DNA from: a candidate division LCP-89 bacterium
Lineage (GTDB): Bacteria; Electryoneota; B3-LCP
NCBI GenBank assembly: GCA_025774735.1
Contig: JALGZU010000424.1
Location: forward strand, 1-5,525
Direction: 5' to 3'
Length of the DNA: 5,525 nucleotides
The notes beneath the pieces are model-generated. The model did not search any database. It was not told where the DNA came from and saw only the letters and a list, made by a program, of their open reading frames with translations. A program made the translations under genes and the position numbers. Of the stretch, positions 1 through 5,525 are shown one piece after another. Every line of letters begins with the position of its first letter. Within the stretch, counting starts at the first letter, position 1.

Positions 1-732
1 GTCTTGATCACCAATGCTCAGGGATTGAGCCTGTTCTCCTTCGGGGGACATGATATGCTCCGGGCTCCGACAGACGTGGCGGTGGATTCGGAGGGACGCA
101 TCTACGTCCAGGTCTCCGAGAACGGTGGCAGGACGGTGAATGTTTTCGATTATAACGGCGATTATCTGGGTCCGTTTCCATTCAAGAATTTGACTCCCGC
201 CTCGGTCCATATCGAGAGCCTGGTGATTGACGATCAGGACCGGCTTTACCTTCTGGACGGGGTGGAAAAGAGGATTCTGGTTTACGACCTTTCGGGAAAT
301 CCGCTTTTTGAATTTCCGCTTTTCGAAGAATTGAGTGAAGAGCTTCGGCGCCAGCAGGTTTTAGGCAACCTGTTCATTTACGGGGAGACGATCTATATCC
401 CTGCAGCAATGCTGGGATCAGTTTACTGCTACGGCAAGGATGGATCACTACTCAGACTGTTCGGTCATCGCGGCAGTGCGTTCGGCGAATTGAGCTTCCC
501 CATCGCCGTTTCCGTTGACGGGCGGGGGAATATGCTGGTTTTGGACAAGAACCGTCACACGATCGTGGGATTCACTCCCGAGGGCAAAGTCCTGGGGGAA
601 TTCGGCGGTCGGGGAGTGGGTTCGGGCTGGTTTTGCTATCCGAATTCCATGCTGGTCGATTCCCATGACCGCATCTGGGTGAGCCAGGTATTCAACAACC
701 GGGTGCAGGTTTTGAACGTCACCGATGAATGA
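1..732 (+). CDS. NHL-repeat six-bladed beta-propeller protein, 5' end outside the window
   Basis: The reading frame is open from the first base and stops with TGA at 730-732, giving 243 visible residues. A TTG at position 4 could be read as a start, but the protein there begins in the middle of a propeller blade, so the gene very probably starts upstream. Five NHL-type blades are visible, each with an aliphatic-Asp-G-x-aliphatic-Y/W/L core: around residues 21-36 (DVAVDSEGRIYV), 71-86 (LVIDDQDRLYLL), 118-133, 161-180 (AVSVDGRGNMLVLD) and 215-230 (MLVDSHDRIWVS). The first 15 residues look like the closing strands of a sixth blade, which fits a six-bladed fold with signal peptide and first strands missing. 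NHL propellers are protein-interaction scaffolds without catalytic residues. It lies 149 bases upstream of the OmcS-like cytochrome on the same strand. I recall an NHL-repeat gene beside omcS in Geobacter, so a role in export, assembly or anchoring of the cytochrome is a reasonable inference, not shown here. Confidence 0.85.
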   Translation, partial: VLITNAQGLSLFSFGGHDMLRAPTDVAVDSEGRIYVQVSENGGRTVNVFDYNGDYLGPFPFKNLTPASVHIESLVIDDQDRLYLLDGVEKRILVYDLSGNPLFEFPLFEELSEELRRQQVLGNLFIYGETIYIPAAMLGSVYCYGKDGSLLRLFGHRGSAFGELSFPIAVSVDGRGNMLVLDKNRHTIVGFTPEGKVLGEFGGRGVGSGWFCYPNSMLVDSHDRIWVSQVFNNRVQVLNVTDE

Positions 733-865
733 GATCATAAATCCAACGAAAAGAGATGAGGCCATTTGAGAAAAAACATGAAAGGAGGGTAGATTTCAAC
801 CTGTATGCTGACGATACCGGGGAGAGACAAAAGGCTGTGGAGGAGAACGATAAAAATCCAATTAC

Positions 866-871
866 AGAGGA
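866..871 (+). promoter_or_regulatory. Ribosome binding site deciding the cytochrome start
   Basis: AGAGGA lies 10 bases before the ATG at 882 and supports that ATG over the in-frame ATG at 756. Starting at 882 puts a signal peptide exactly at the N terminus. Confidence 0.5.
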
Positions 872-881
872 AAAAACAAAA

Positions 882-1943
882 ATGAGAAAAGCACTACTGA
901 TTGGTTTACTGTCCGTGTGTGTACCCCTGCTTTTCGTCGGCACCGCTCTGGCTTTCCACGATGCGGGCGTGGCGCACTGCAACGGCTGTCACACGATGCA
1001 TAACAGCGAAGACGGGGCCCCCGTGGACCCGGACAGCCCCAACGGCAACGCCTGGTTGCTGAAAGATGAGACCCCCAGCGACGTGTGTCTGAATTGTCAT
1101 GCCACCGGACTGGGCGCAGTCTTCGCCGTTGACGAACTCAACCCGTCCCCGCAAAAGGGCGGCGGTAACTTCATCTTCCTGCTGGAAGACAACATCAACG
1201 ACGGTCACAACGGCGCCCTCAACCCGATTGTCGGTGATGCGGCGGGTCACAACCTGGACGCTCCCGGCCACGGCCTGGCTTCCGACGCTACGCTGACCAG
1301 CTCCCCCGGCGGTAGTTTCCCGGCGGGTTCACTGGGCTGCAGCAGCTGTCACGATCCGCATGGAAACGACGATTTCCGTATGCTCCACGGCGTCGGTTCG
1401 GTTCAGGACGACCTGTACACCTTCACCAACGCTGCACCGACGGCTGAAGGTCTTTCGATCTTCTTCGGCAGTGAAAGCAACAGCAACCATACCGCCTACC
1501 AGGGCGGCATGTCCGCCTGGTGCGGTAACTGCCACGGCGATTTCCACAACAACAACACCCAGTTGATTCACCCCTCCGGTTCAGCCATCGGCGGTTCCAT
1601 TGCTACCACATATAACCTCTACAACGGAACCGAGGATCAGACCGGCGGCGATCCGCTGACGGCTTACCTGGCTGCAGTCGCGTTTGAGGATGGCGCGAAC
1701 ACTACCTCCTCGACAGCCGGTCCGACGGCCTCCTCCCAGGTTTCCTGTGTAACCTGTCACCGTGCCCATGCCACGTCCGGTCCGAACGCGGGCCGCTGGG
1801 ACTTCAACGTTACCCTGCTGGAAGAGGATGGTGTTGAATCGGGTTCCTATGCGATTCCGGATCCCTACGCCTCGGCTAACCAGCGTTCGCTGTGTAACAA
1901 GTGCCACAACAAAGACGAGGACGATCACATCGTCACCCCGTAA
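882..1943 (+). CDS. OmcS-like secreted hexahaem c-type cytochrome (putative nanowire subunit)
   Basis: This 353-residue protein opens with a Sec signal peptide: MRK, a hydrophobic stretch, then a predicted cut after TALA (residue 24). It has six CXXCH haem-attachment motifs: CNGCH (33-37), CLNCH (69-73), CSSCH (153-157), CGNCH (214-218), CVTCH (289-293) and CNKCH (338-342). Thirteen further histidines are enough for bis-histidine ligation of all six haems. Blocks match OmcS of Geobacter sulfurreducens as I recall it: mature N terminus FHxxGVAxCxGCHTMHNS, GHN, SSPGG before CSSCHDPHG, GMSxWCxNCH, HPxG, CxxCHRAHA and QRxLCNKCH. In OmcS, polymerised subunits form extracellular filaments with a continuous haem chain. 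The histidine at mature position 16, which in OmcS ligates a haem of the neighbouring subunit, is present. The mature protein (about 329 residues) is shorter than OmcS (about 407), with the loss in inter-haem loops. Codon use is strongly biased (nearly all Asn as AAC), suggesting high expression. A hairpin terminator follows. An in-frame ATG at 756 would add 42 polar residues before the signal peptide and is unlikely. The family call is strong; filament formation is inferred. Confidence 0.9.
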   Translation: MRKALLIGLLSVCVPLLFVGTALAFHDAGVAHCNGCHTMHNSEDGAPVDPDSPNGNAWLLKDETPSDVCLNCHATGLGAVFAVDELNPSPQKGGGNFIFLLEDNINDGHNGALNPIVGDAAGHNLDAPGHGLASDATLTSSPGGSFPAGSLGCSSCHDPHGNDDFRMLHGVGSVQDDLYTFTNAAPTAEGLSIFFGSESNSNHTAYQGGMSAWCGNCHGDFHNNNTQLIHPSGSAIGGSIATTYNLYNGTEDQTGGDPLTAYLAAVAFEDGANTTSSTAGPTASSQVSCVTCHRAHATSGPNAGRWDFNVTLLEEDGVESGSYAIPDPYASANQRSLCNKCHNKDEDDHIVTP

Positions 1944-1958
1944 CCTTTTGCGGGAACA

Positions 1959-1976
1959 ACTGGATCGTCATCCAGT
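1959..1976 (+). repeat. Small inverted repeat after the cytochrome stop
   Basis: ACTGGAT and ATCCAGT form a perfect 7-bp stem around a 4-base CGTC loop, 16 bases after the stop codon. No T-tract follows (the next bases are CTAATTAG), so it is not a convincing terminator on its own. It could protect the 3' end of the cytochrome mRNA. Confidence 0.45.
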
Positions 1977-1994
1977 CTAATTAGTAGACACACA

Positions 1995-2037
1995 GAAACA
2001 AGTCGGTGCCAGGTTGTGTCAGGCACCGACTTGTTTC
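1995..2037 (+). terminator. Perfect 16-bp-stem hairpin, probable intrinsic terminator
   Basis: GAAACAAGTCGGTGCC (1995-2010) is the exact reverse complement of GGCACCGACTTGTTTC (2022-2037), with an 11-base loop. The upper stem is GC-rich. The lower stem is A-rich on the left and T-rich on the right (TTGTTTCCTT), so the structure could terminate transcription in either direction, though the T-tract is interrupted. Its place 51 bases after the cytochrome stop and before the next gene's signal-peptide start suggests the cytochrome mRNA ends here and the downstream pair is transcribed separately. A dispersed REP-like element is the alternative. Confidence 0.65.
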
Positions 2038-2045
2038 CTTATAAC
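2016..2045 (+). promoter_or_regulatory. Weak sigma70-type promoter candidate for the YVTN gene
   Basis: GTGTCA (2016-2021, 4 of 6 to TTGACA) and TATAAC (2040-2045, 5 of 6 to TATAAT) are 18 bases apart. Transcription would start near 2052, leaving a leader of about 48 bases before the ATG at 2100. The -35 element would sit in the loop and right edge of the terminator hairpin. Such matches arise easily by chance. Confidence 0.25.
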
Positions 2046-2099
2046 GCCCGTATTCCAGGAATGATGGGCCATTCATACAGCGAGGATAAAAAAGTACCC

Positions 2100-3017
2100 A
2101 TGAGATTATTGATCACGATCCTGTTTTTCATCGGCGGGGCACTTTTCCAAGCCCAAGCTGCAGGCACATCCACCGGACGGATCATCATCTATCTGGAGAG
2201 GGCTCAGCAACTCGGGACATCCTTTACCATTCAATTCGACGCCATCGAATTGGTGGGAGAGTATTCCCGCTTGAGTCTGGCTCCGATTATCCGTACGGTT
2301 AGCGGAGGTGTATTATCCCAACGTCAAATACTTCTGGGTGAGGGCAACGCCGAGGCGGGGCGCTACGGGCGTCTGATCCTGAGTGTGCAGGCCCAGATGG
2401 ATGTGCGGAACCCGGCGGATTCGTCCGGGAAGGCGCTATTCTCCGGAGAACTCGAGGTTCCCCTCGAGATTGACGTCTTCAGGGGCGCGGCGGAGACGAT
2501 ATTTCTCCAGATCTCCACGAATCCAGTGGCCTACGACTCCCTGATCGTGAGCGCCCGAGCGATCGAGAAGACGGTTCCACCGGAAACGTCCTTAGCTTAC
2601 GTTTCGAACGAGGAGTCGGGTACGGTAACGGTTATCGACCGGCTGTCGGGTGAGGTGGTTGCTTCGGTTTTAGCCGGCGGCTCTCCCCGGGGTATGGCGA
2701 TTGCCCGGAACCGCGGACTATTATTCACCGCCAACGGGGAATCGAACAGCGTCTCGGTGATCGATATCCGCAATCAGCAACTGCGCGAGGTGATTGCACT
2801 GGATTTCGGCGATTCGCCCGAAGCGCTATGCCTGTCAAGGGGCGAAACCACCCTCTATACGGCGAACCAGGGCTCCAACAGCGTCACCGTGATCGAACTG
2901 GCCTCGCTGCACATCATCAACAAGTTATCCGTGGGGACGGGTAGACATCGCCACCGATCCCTGGAGCGGATCGGTTTATGCGGTCAACAGCCTGTCCGAC
3001 AACGTCACCATTATTAA
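2100..3017 (+). CDS. Exported YVTN beta-propeller protein, N-terminal part of a frameshifted gene
   Basis: The ATG at 2100 begins a clear signal peptide (MRLL, a hydrophobic run, cut predicted after AQA near residue 20), so I prefer it to the in-frame ATGs at 2061 and 2064 or a GTG at 2016 inside the terminator hairpin. The ribosome site is weak (GAGGA at 2082-2086, 13 bases away). Residues 24 to about 160 form a beta-rich domain with alternating hydrophobic strands (TGRIIIYLERA, FTIQFDAIELVGEY) and an AGRYGRLILSVQ segment. This pattern recalls DUF4382-type domains, but only loosely. From about residue 165, YVTN-type blades begin: YVSN..GTVTVID, FTAN..NSVSVID, YTAN..NSVTVIE. After residue 280 (base 2939) the frame leaves the propeller pattern and reads about 25 unrelated residues (RHRHRSLERIG and so on) to a stop at 3015-3017, while the adjacent frame carries the missing blades. 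Such propellers bind partners outside the cytoplasm. The intact product would be about 455 residues, and it precedes the barrel gene. Confidence 0.8.
   Translation: MRLLITILFFIGGALFQAQAAGTSTGRIIIYLERAQQLGTSFTIQFDAIELVGEYSRLSLAPIIRTVSGGVLSQRQILLGEGNAEAGRYGRLILSVQAQMDVRNPADSSGKALFSGELEVPLEIDVFRGAAETIFLQISTNPVAYDSLIVSARAIEKTVPPETSLAYVSNEESGTVTVIDRLSGEVVASVLAGGSPRGMAIARNRGLLFTANGESNSVSVIDIRNQQLREVIALDFGDSPEALCLSRGETTLYTANQGSNSVTVIELASLHIINKLSVGTGRHRHRSLERIGLCGQQPVRQRHHY
2937..2943 (+). other. Frameshift site in the YVTN propeller gene
   Basis: Upstream blades read in one frame up to VGT (gtg ggg acg, ending 2939). The next blade, VDIATDPWSGSVYAVN, reads in the +1 frame from gta at 2941. Sibling blades have 21 residues from the G-containing turn to the YxxN asparagine, with a conserved Pro at turn position 5. 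Here one residue and that Pro are missing, which fits loss of about 5 bases (for example within a GGGCCGG-like stretch). It may be a true mutation or a sequencing or assembly error. Confidence 0.8.
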
Positions 3018-3465
3018 TCCGAGAGACGTGACGGAGGTGAGGACGGTCTCCTGCGGATCCCGTCCGGTGGCTGTGGAGATAGCGTTGCGATCCCGAAAAG
3101 CTTATATCGCCAATTACAATTCCGGCAACATCACCGTATTAGATACTGAGTCTCTCACGGTTGAAGGATGGCTGAACAGTAACCGGTCGATCCGGGACAT
3201 GGCATTGGATCCTTTCTCAGAGATGCTCTATTGCGTCATCGAGCAGTTGAACAGCGTGACACTATTGAAAGAACGGCTGAACATCGACATTGCGGAGATC
3301 CTCACCGAGGCGAGGCCTTTCAGGACCAGTTTCGATCCGGAGCGGAGTTACCTCTACGTGATCCACCGCGAGACGGACAGCGTCACCATTATCAACAAAA
3401 CTTTAAGGCGGGTGCAGGGCAGCATCGCGACGGGTCGAAAACCGTACGCGATCCTGTTTCCCTGA
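2941..3465 (+). CDS. C-terminal part of the same YVTN seven-bladed propeller
   Basis: Read from gta at 2941 in the +1 frame, this 174-codon segment continues the repeats without a gap: YAVN..DNVTIIN, YIAN..GNITVLD, YCVI..NSVTLLK and YVIH..DSVTIIN. With three blades upstream this makes seven, the usual number for a YVTN propeller. The last strand (GSIATGRKPYAILFP, just before TGA at 3463-3465) has the form of a half-blade that would close the ring with the first YVSN strand. A GTG at 3028 could serve as an independent start, but that would begin in mid-blade with no signal peptide, so a separate functional protein is unlikely. There is no CXXCH or catalytic motif. If the frameshift is an error, this and the preceding segment are one complete gene; if it is real, the locus is a pseudogene. 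Confidence 0.8.
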   Translation, partial: VDIATDPWSGSVYAVNSLSDNVTIINPRDVTEVRTVSCGSRPVAVEIALRSRKAYIANYNSGNITVLDTESLTVEGWLNSNRSIRDMALDPFSEMLYCVIEQLNSVTLLKERLNIDIAEILTEARPFRTSFDPERSYLYVIHRETDSVTIINKTLRRVQGSIATGRKPYAILFP

Positions 3466-3509
3466 GCGACTCGCCCACCGGGAACCTCCTGCCCTGTGTC
3501 TGGTTCGAA

Positions 3510-5525
3510 ATGATAGTCAGGCTTTTACGTTGGATTGTAAATTTGTCATTGGTCGGGCTGGCCGTCGCGGAGGTGGGCGTCTGCGGATCAATCAACGGGA
3601 GCGTACGTCTATCGGGCGTCAGCACGGACACGGACAGCAGCCGGGTCGAATCCCTGGATCAGCAGTATTTTCTCAATTACGAGCGAGTTTTACTGCCTTT
3701 CGTCAACCTGCAAGCCTCCCTGCGATACCACGACCTGCAGGCCCGCAGCACCCTCGGTAGTGAAGCCTGGCGGGGCGAAATTCAACCGGCCCTTGATCTG
3801 AACTGGAAGAATCCATTTTTCAGCCTGGGTGCGAACTACCGCTATCGACAGGCCAACGGTCTGGATGTTAACGACGACTATCTATCTCGCAGCGCCGGTG
3901 TGTTCCTGAAAACACGCTTCGTGAGCTTACCACAGAGCACAATCCAGTACACCTGGGATCAGAACACGAACAACGTCAGCTCGGCGTCGCAGACTATCGA
4001 GGAGCGGCGTTTTCAGTACAGCACCAACTACAGTCTCAAAACGGCCTATTTCTATTACAGTTTTATGGATAGAGACGTCGAGAATCTGAGCTCGGGCGTG
4101 CGCGAAGACCTGCGTCAACACGTTTTCCGGGTGGATTATTCGGATCTTTACCTGGGGGGGCGGCTACGGTTTGCCGGCAACTACCTGTTCGACTACTCTG
4201 ACCGGAAGGAATACAGCGGAGAATCAGTGGAGCCTCTAACGACGATTCCGATCATACAGGGACTTTACGTGGAGGACGGCACGCCGGAATTCGGCACCCT
4301 GGACACGCTGGGGACTCTGATCGACGGCAACCTCGCCGAGGCAACGTCGCCGGTCATCAACATCGGGGGCAGTTCCATTCATCAGAACATCGGCTTCGAC
4401 CTGGGCTTGAGCCGGGAGATCAGCGAGATACACATTTATACAGACCGTCTTTCAGGGTCAGCGGTGGACTGGACCGTTTACGTGAGCAGCGACAACCTGA
4501 GCTGGTCACCGCTGGACGGGGGGTCATCATCGCTGTACAATACGACGTTGAAACGATTTGAAATCAGTTTCAGTCCGGAGCAGGGGCGTTATTTCAAGGC
4601 CGTCAATTCCGGGGTCAATCCGGAGCCGTTGGTATTCGTGACAGAAGTGCAAGCTCTGCTGTATTCGGACGTTCAGGATCCCCCGACGCTGAAATCGGAA
4701 TTTCACCGGGTGGATTTGAATGCGTCGATGGAGCTTATGCGCAACCTTCGGTTTACGGCCGGAGCGGGCTACGGATCGGTTCCGGAATATTCCACGGGGC
4801 AGTCCCGACAGGATATAAACGCGGTGGGAACGATTTCTTACAGCCCGACCCGCTATTTCAATTCTGTGGCGCGCTACCAGCATGATTATACGGAATATTC
4901 GACCAGTGCCATCGGCTCTCATGAATCAAAAATCGCTTCATTGACGTTTCTGAGCAATCCGCTGGAAACCATGGAAATATCGCTGTCGGGCTCGCACTCT
5001 CAGAATGATGAAAACGACCTGGAGTCGCAGCGCGTCAGCAGCGGCTTGCTGCACCTTTCGACACTGCTGCTTCCGAATTTATCCTCGATCGCCGAGATCG
5101 GATATACGCATGACGACCGGTCCGTGCAGGATTGGATTACGAACAGCTGGCGATACCGCATCTCATTTGATGCCAAGGTTCTACGTTCTTTGAACATGAT
5201 CGCAGGGTACAGCTTACAGGATTACGATTCAAACCAATCATCCTCGGTAGACCAGCGTGAAGAGGCGGACATCCGGTTCAATTACCGTTTAACCTCGACG
5301 ATTTTCCTGCGCGGCGGTGGGACAATAAGCCGTGAGGACAATCAGCTTGAGGTGTTTCAGGACTACTCGCTGAACTGGAATGCGACTCGCAAGATATCGG
5401 CGAGCGTCTACACGCGTTTGGTGGACAGCAATTCGGGCTATCACACTCAAACGCTGAACGTGCAGAGTCAGTACAATTTAAGCAACCGAACCAACCTCTT
5501 CTTCGGTTACTCGCTGAATCGGATA
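3510..5525 (+). CDS. Large outer-membrane beta-barrel with inserted discoidin-like domain, 3' end outside the window
   Basis: The frame is open for 672 codons from ATG 3510 to the window edge. The start (MIVRLLRWIVNLSLVGLAVA) is signal-peptide-like. No Shine-Dalgarno precedes it, and it lies 44 bases after the YVTN stop, so coupled translation is possible. The rest alternates polar and aromatic or aliphatic residues in about 26-27 amphipathic strands, such as QQYFLNYERV, FFSLGANYRYRQ, TAYFYYSFMDRD, LRFTAGAGYG, IRFNYRL and TNLFFGYSLN. Short turns (LPFVN, KNPF, NPLE, SNRT) alternate with long Ser/Asn/Asp/Gly-rich loops, as in porins. Between strands 11 and 12, residues about 232-394 form an insert. 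Its core (about 281-386) looks like an F5/8 type C (discoidin) domain: NIGFDLGLSREISEIHIYTD, WTVYVSSDNLSW, GRYFKAV and VTEVQALLY. The alternation puts this loop on the cell surface. No haem motif or N-terminal CXXC of MtrB type is seen, so it is not called MtrB although the strand number is similar. It is probably co-transcribed with the YVTN gene. A porin, conduit sheath or export channel are possible roles; the specific one is unknown. Confidence 0.8.
   Translation, partial: MIVRLLRWIVNLSLVGLAVAEVGVCGSINGSVRLSGVSTDTDSSRVESLDQQYFLNYERVLLPFVNLQASLRYHDLQARSTLGSEAWRGEIQPALDLNWKNPFFSLGANYRYRQANGLDVNDDYLSRSAGVFLKTRFVSLPQSTIQYTWDQNTNNVSSASQTIEERRFQYSTNYSLKTAYFYYSFMDRDVENLSSGVREDLRQHVFRVDYSDLYLGGRLRFAGNYLFDYSDRKEYSGESVEPLTTIPIIQGLYVEDGTPEFGTLDTLGTLIDGNLAEATSPVINIGGSSIHQNIGFDLGLSREISEIHIYTDRLSGSAVDWTVYVSSDNLSWSPLDGGSSSLYNTTLKRFEISFSPEQGRYFKAVNSGVNPEPLVFVTEVQALLYSDVQDPPTLKSEFHRVDLNASMELMRNLRFTAGAGYGSVPEYSTGQSRQDINAVGTISYSPTRYFNSVARYQHDYTEYSTSAIGSHESKIASLTFLSNPLETMEISLSGSHSQNDENDLESQRVSSGLLHLSTLLLPNLSSIAEIGYTHDDRSVQDWITNSWRYRISFDAKVLRSLNMIAGYSLQDYDSNQSSSVDQREEADIRFNYRLTSTIFLRGGGTISREDNQLEVFQDYSLNWNATRKISASVYTRLVDSNSGYHTQTLNVQSQYNLSNRTNLFFGYSLNRI

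Noticed and set aside
766..795. Sigma70 promoter before the cytochrome (TTGAGA with TAGATT)
   Set aside because: The -10 matches only 4 of 6 and the spacing is 18. It is no better than chance in this A-rich stretch.
756..881. N-terminal extension of the cytochrome from the ATG at 756
   Set aside because: It would put 42 charged, polar residues before a textbook signal peptide, and there is no suitable ribosome site before 756.
448..1928. Minus-strand open frames opposite the NHL and cytochrome genes (448-765, 719-982, 906-1271, 1329-1571, 1581-1928)
   Set aside because: They mirror the GC-rich third positions of the sense genes, have low-complexity Val/Arg/Gly-rich products and no recognisable domain.
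2016..2099. N-terminal extension of the YVTN protein from GTG 2016 or ATG 2061/2064
   Set aside because: GTG 2016 lies in the terminator loop, and any of these starts would bury the signal peptide that begins at 2100.
3510..3590. Lipoprotein signal for the barrel (VGVC near residue 25)
   Set aside because: The residue before Cys is Val, not Gly, Ala or Ser, and barrels are not normally lipidated there.
3392..5197. Short open frames on either strand across the barrel gene (3392-3631, 3530-3760, 3927-4121, 4236-4433, 4527-4922, 5000-5197, 5005-5193)
   Set aside because: All are out of frame or antisense to a continuous 672-codon barrel frame with clear strand periodicity.
3510..5525. MtrB/PioB identity for the barrel
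   Set aside because: The strand number is suggestive, but there is no N-terminal CXXC and no MtrA-like periplasmic decahaem cytochrome in the window.
1..5525. tRNA or rRNA genes, CRISPR array, insertion sequence
   Set aside because: I saw no cloverleaf, no spaced direct repeats and no transposase-like coding. The window is nearly filled by the four protein genes.

Overview
The window comes from a Gram-negative bacterium that moves electrons outside the cell. It encodes a secreted six-haem c-type cytochrome that closely resembles OmcS, the Geobacter protein that polymerises into extracellular cytochrome nanowires. Around it are exported beta-propeller proteins and a very large outer-membrane beta-barrel. 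Base composition is moderately GC-rich. A Desulfuromonadota-like host or another metal-reducing or syntrophic lineage (for example from sediment metagenomes) is plausible, but I cannot fix the taxon from the sequence alone.

Layout, all on the + strand. (1) 1-732: the 3' part of an NHL-repeat beta-propeller gene that begins before the window. (2) 733-881: a short intergenic leader with an orphan Shine-Dalgarno-like stretch and a possible 26-codon ORF. (3) 882-1943: the OmcS-like hexahaem cytochrome, with signal peptide, six CXXCH motifs and strong high-expression codon bias. (4) 1944-2099: an intergenic region with a small hairpin, then a perfect 16-bp-stem hairpin that looks like the cytochrome's terminator, and a weak promoter candidate for the next gene. 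(5) 2100-3465: a gene for an exported protein with an N-terminal beta domain and a seven-bladed YVTN propeller, broken near 2940 by a frameshift that fits loss of about five bases. (6) 3510-5525: a 672-codon open frame with no stop in the window. It encodes an outer-membrane beta-barrel with about 26-27 visible strands and a discoidin (F5/8 type C)-like domain in what should be a surface loop.

Working model (inference): the cytochrome forms an extracellular conductive filament or surface electron carrier, the two propeller proteins are exported partners or scaffolds, and the barrel is the outer-membrane component that could let a filament or redox partner through, or anchor it. The barrel and YVTN protein carry no CXXCH motif, so the cytochrome is the only redox protein visible here. 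The most notable points are the OmcS-like protein with its inter-subunit histidine retained, the barrel with an inserted carbohydrate-binding-like domain, and the frameshift.
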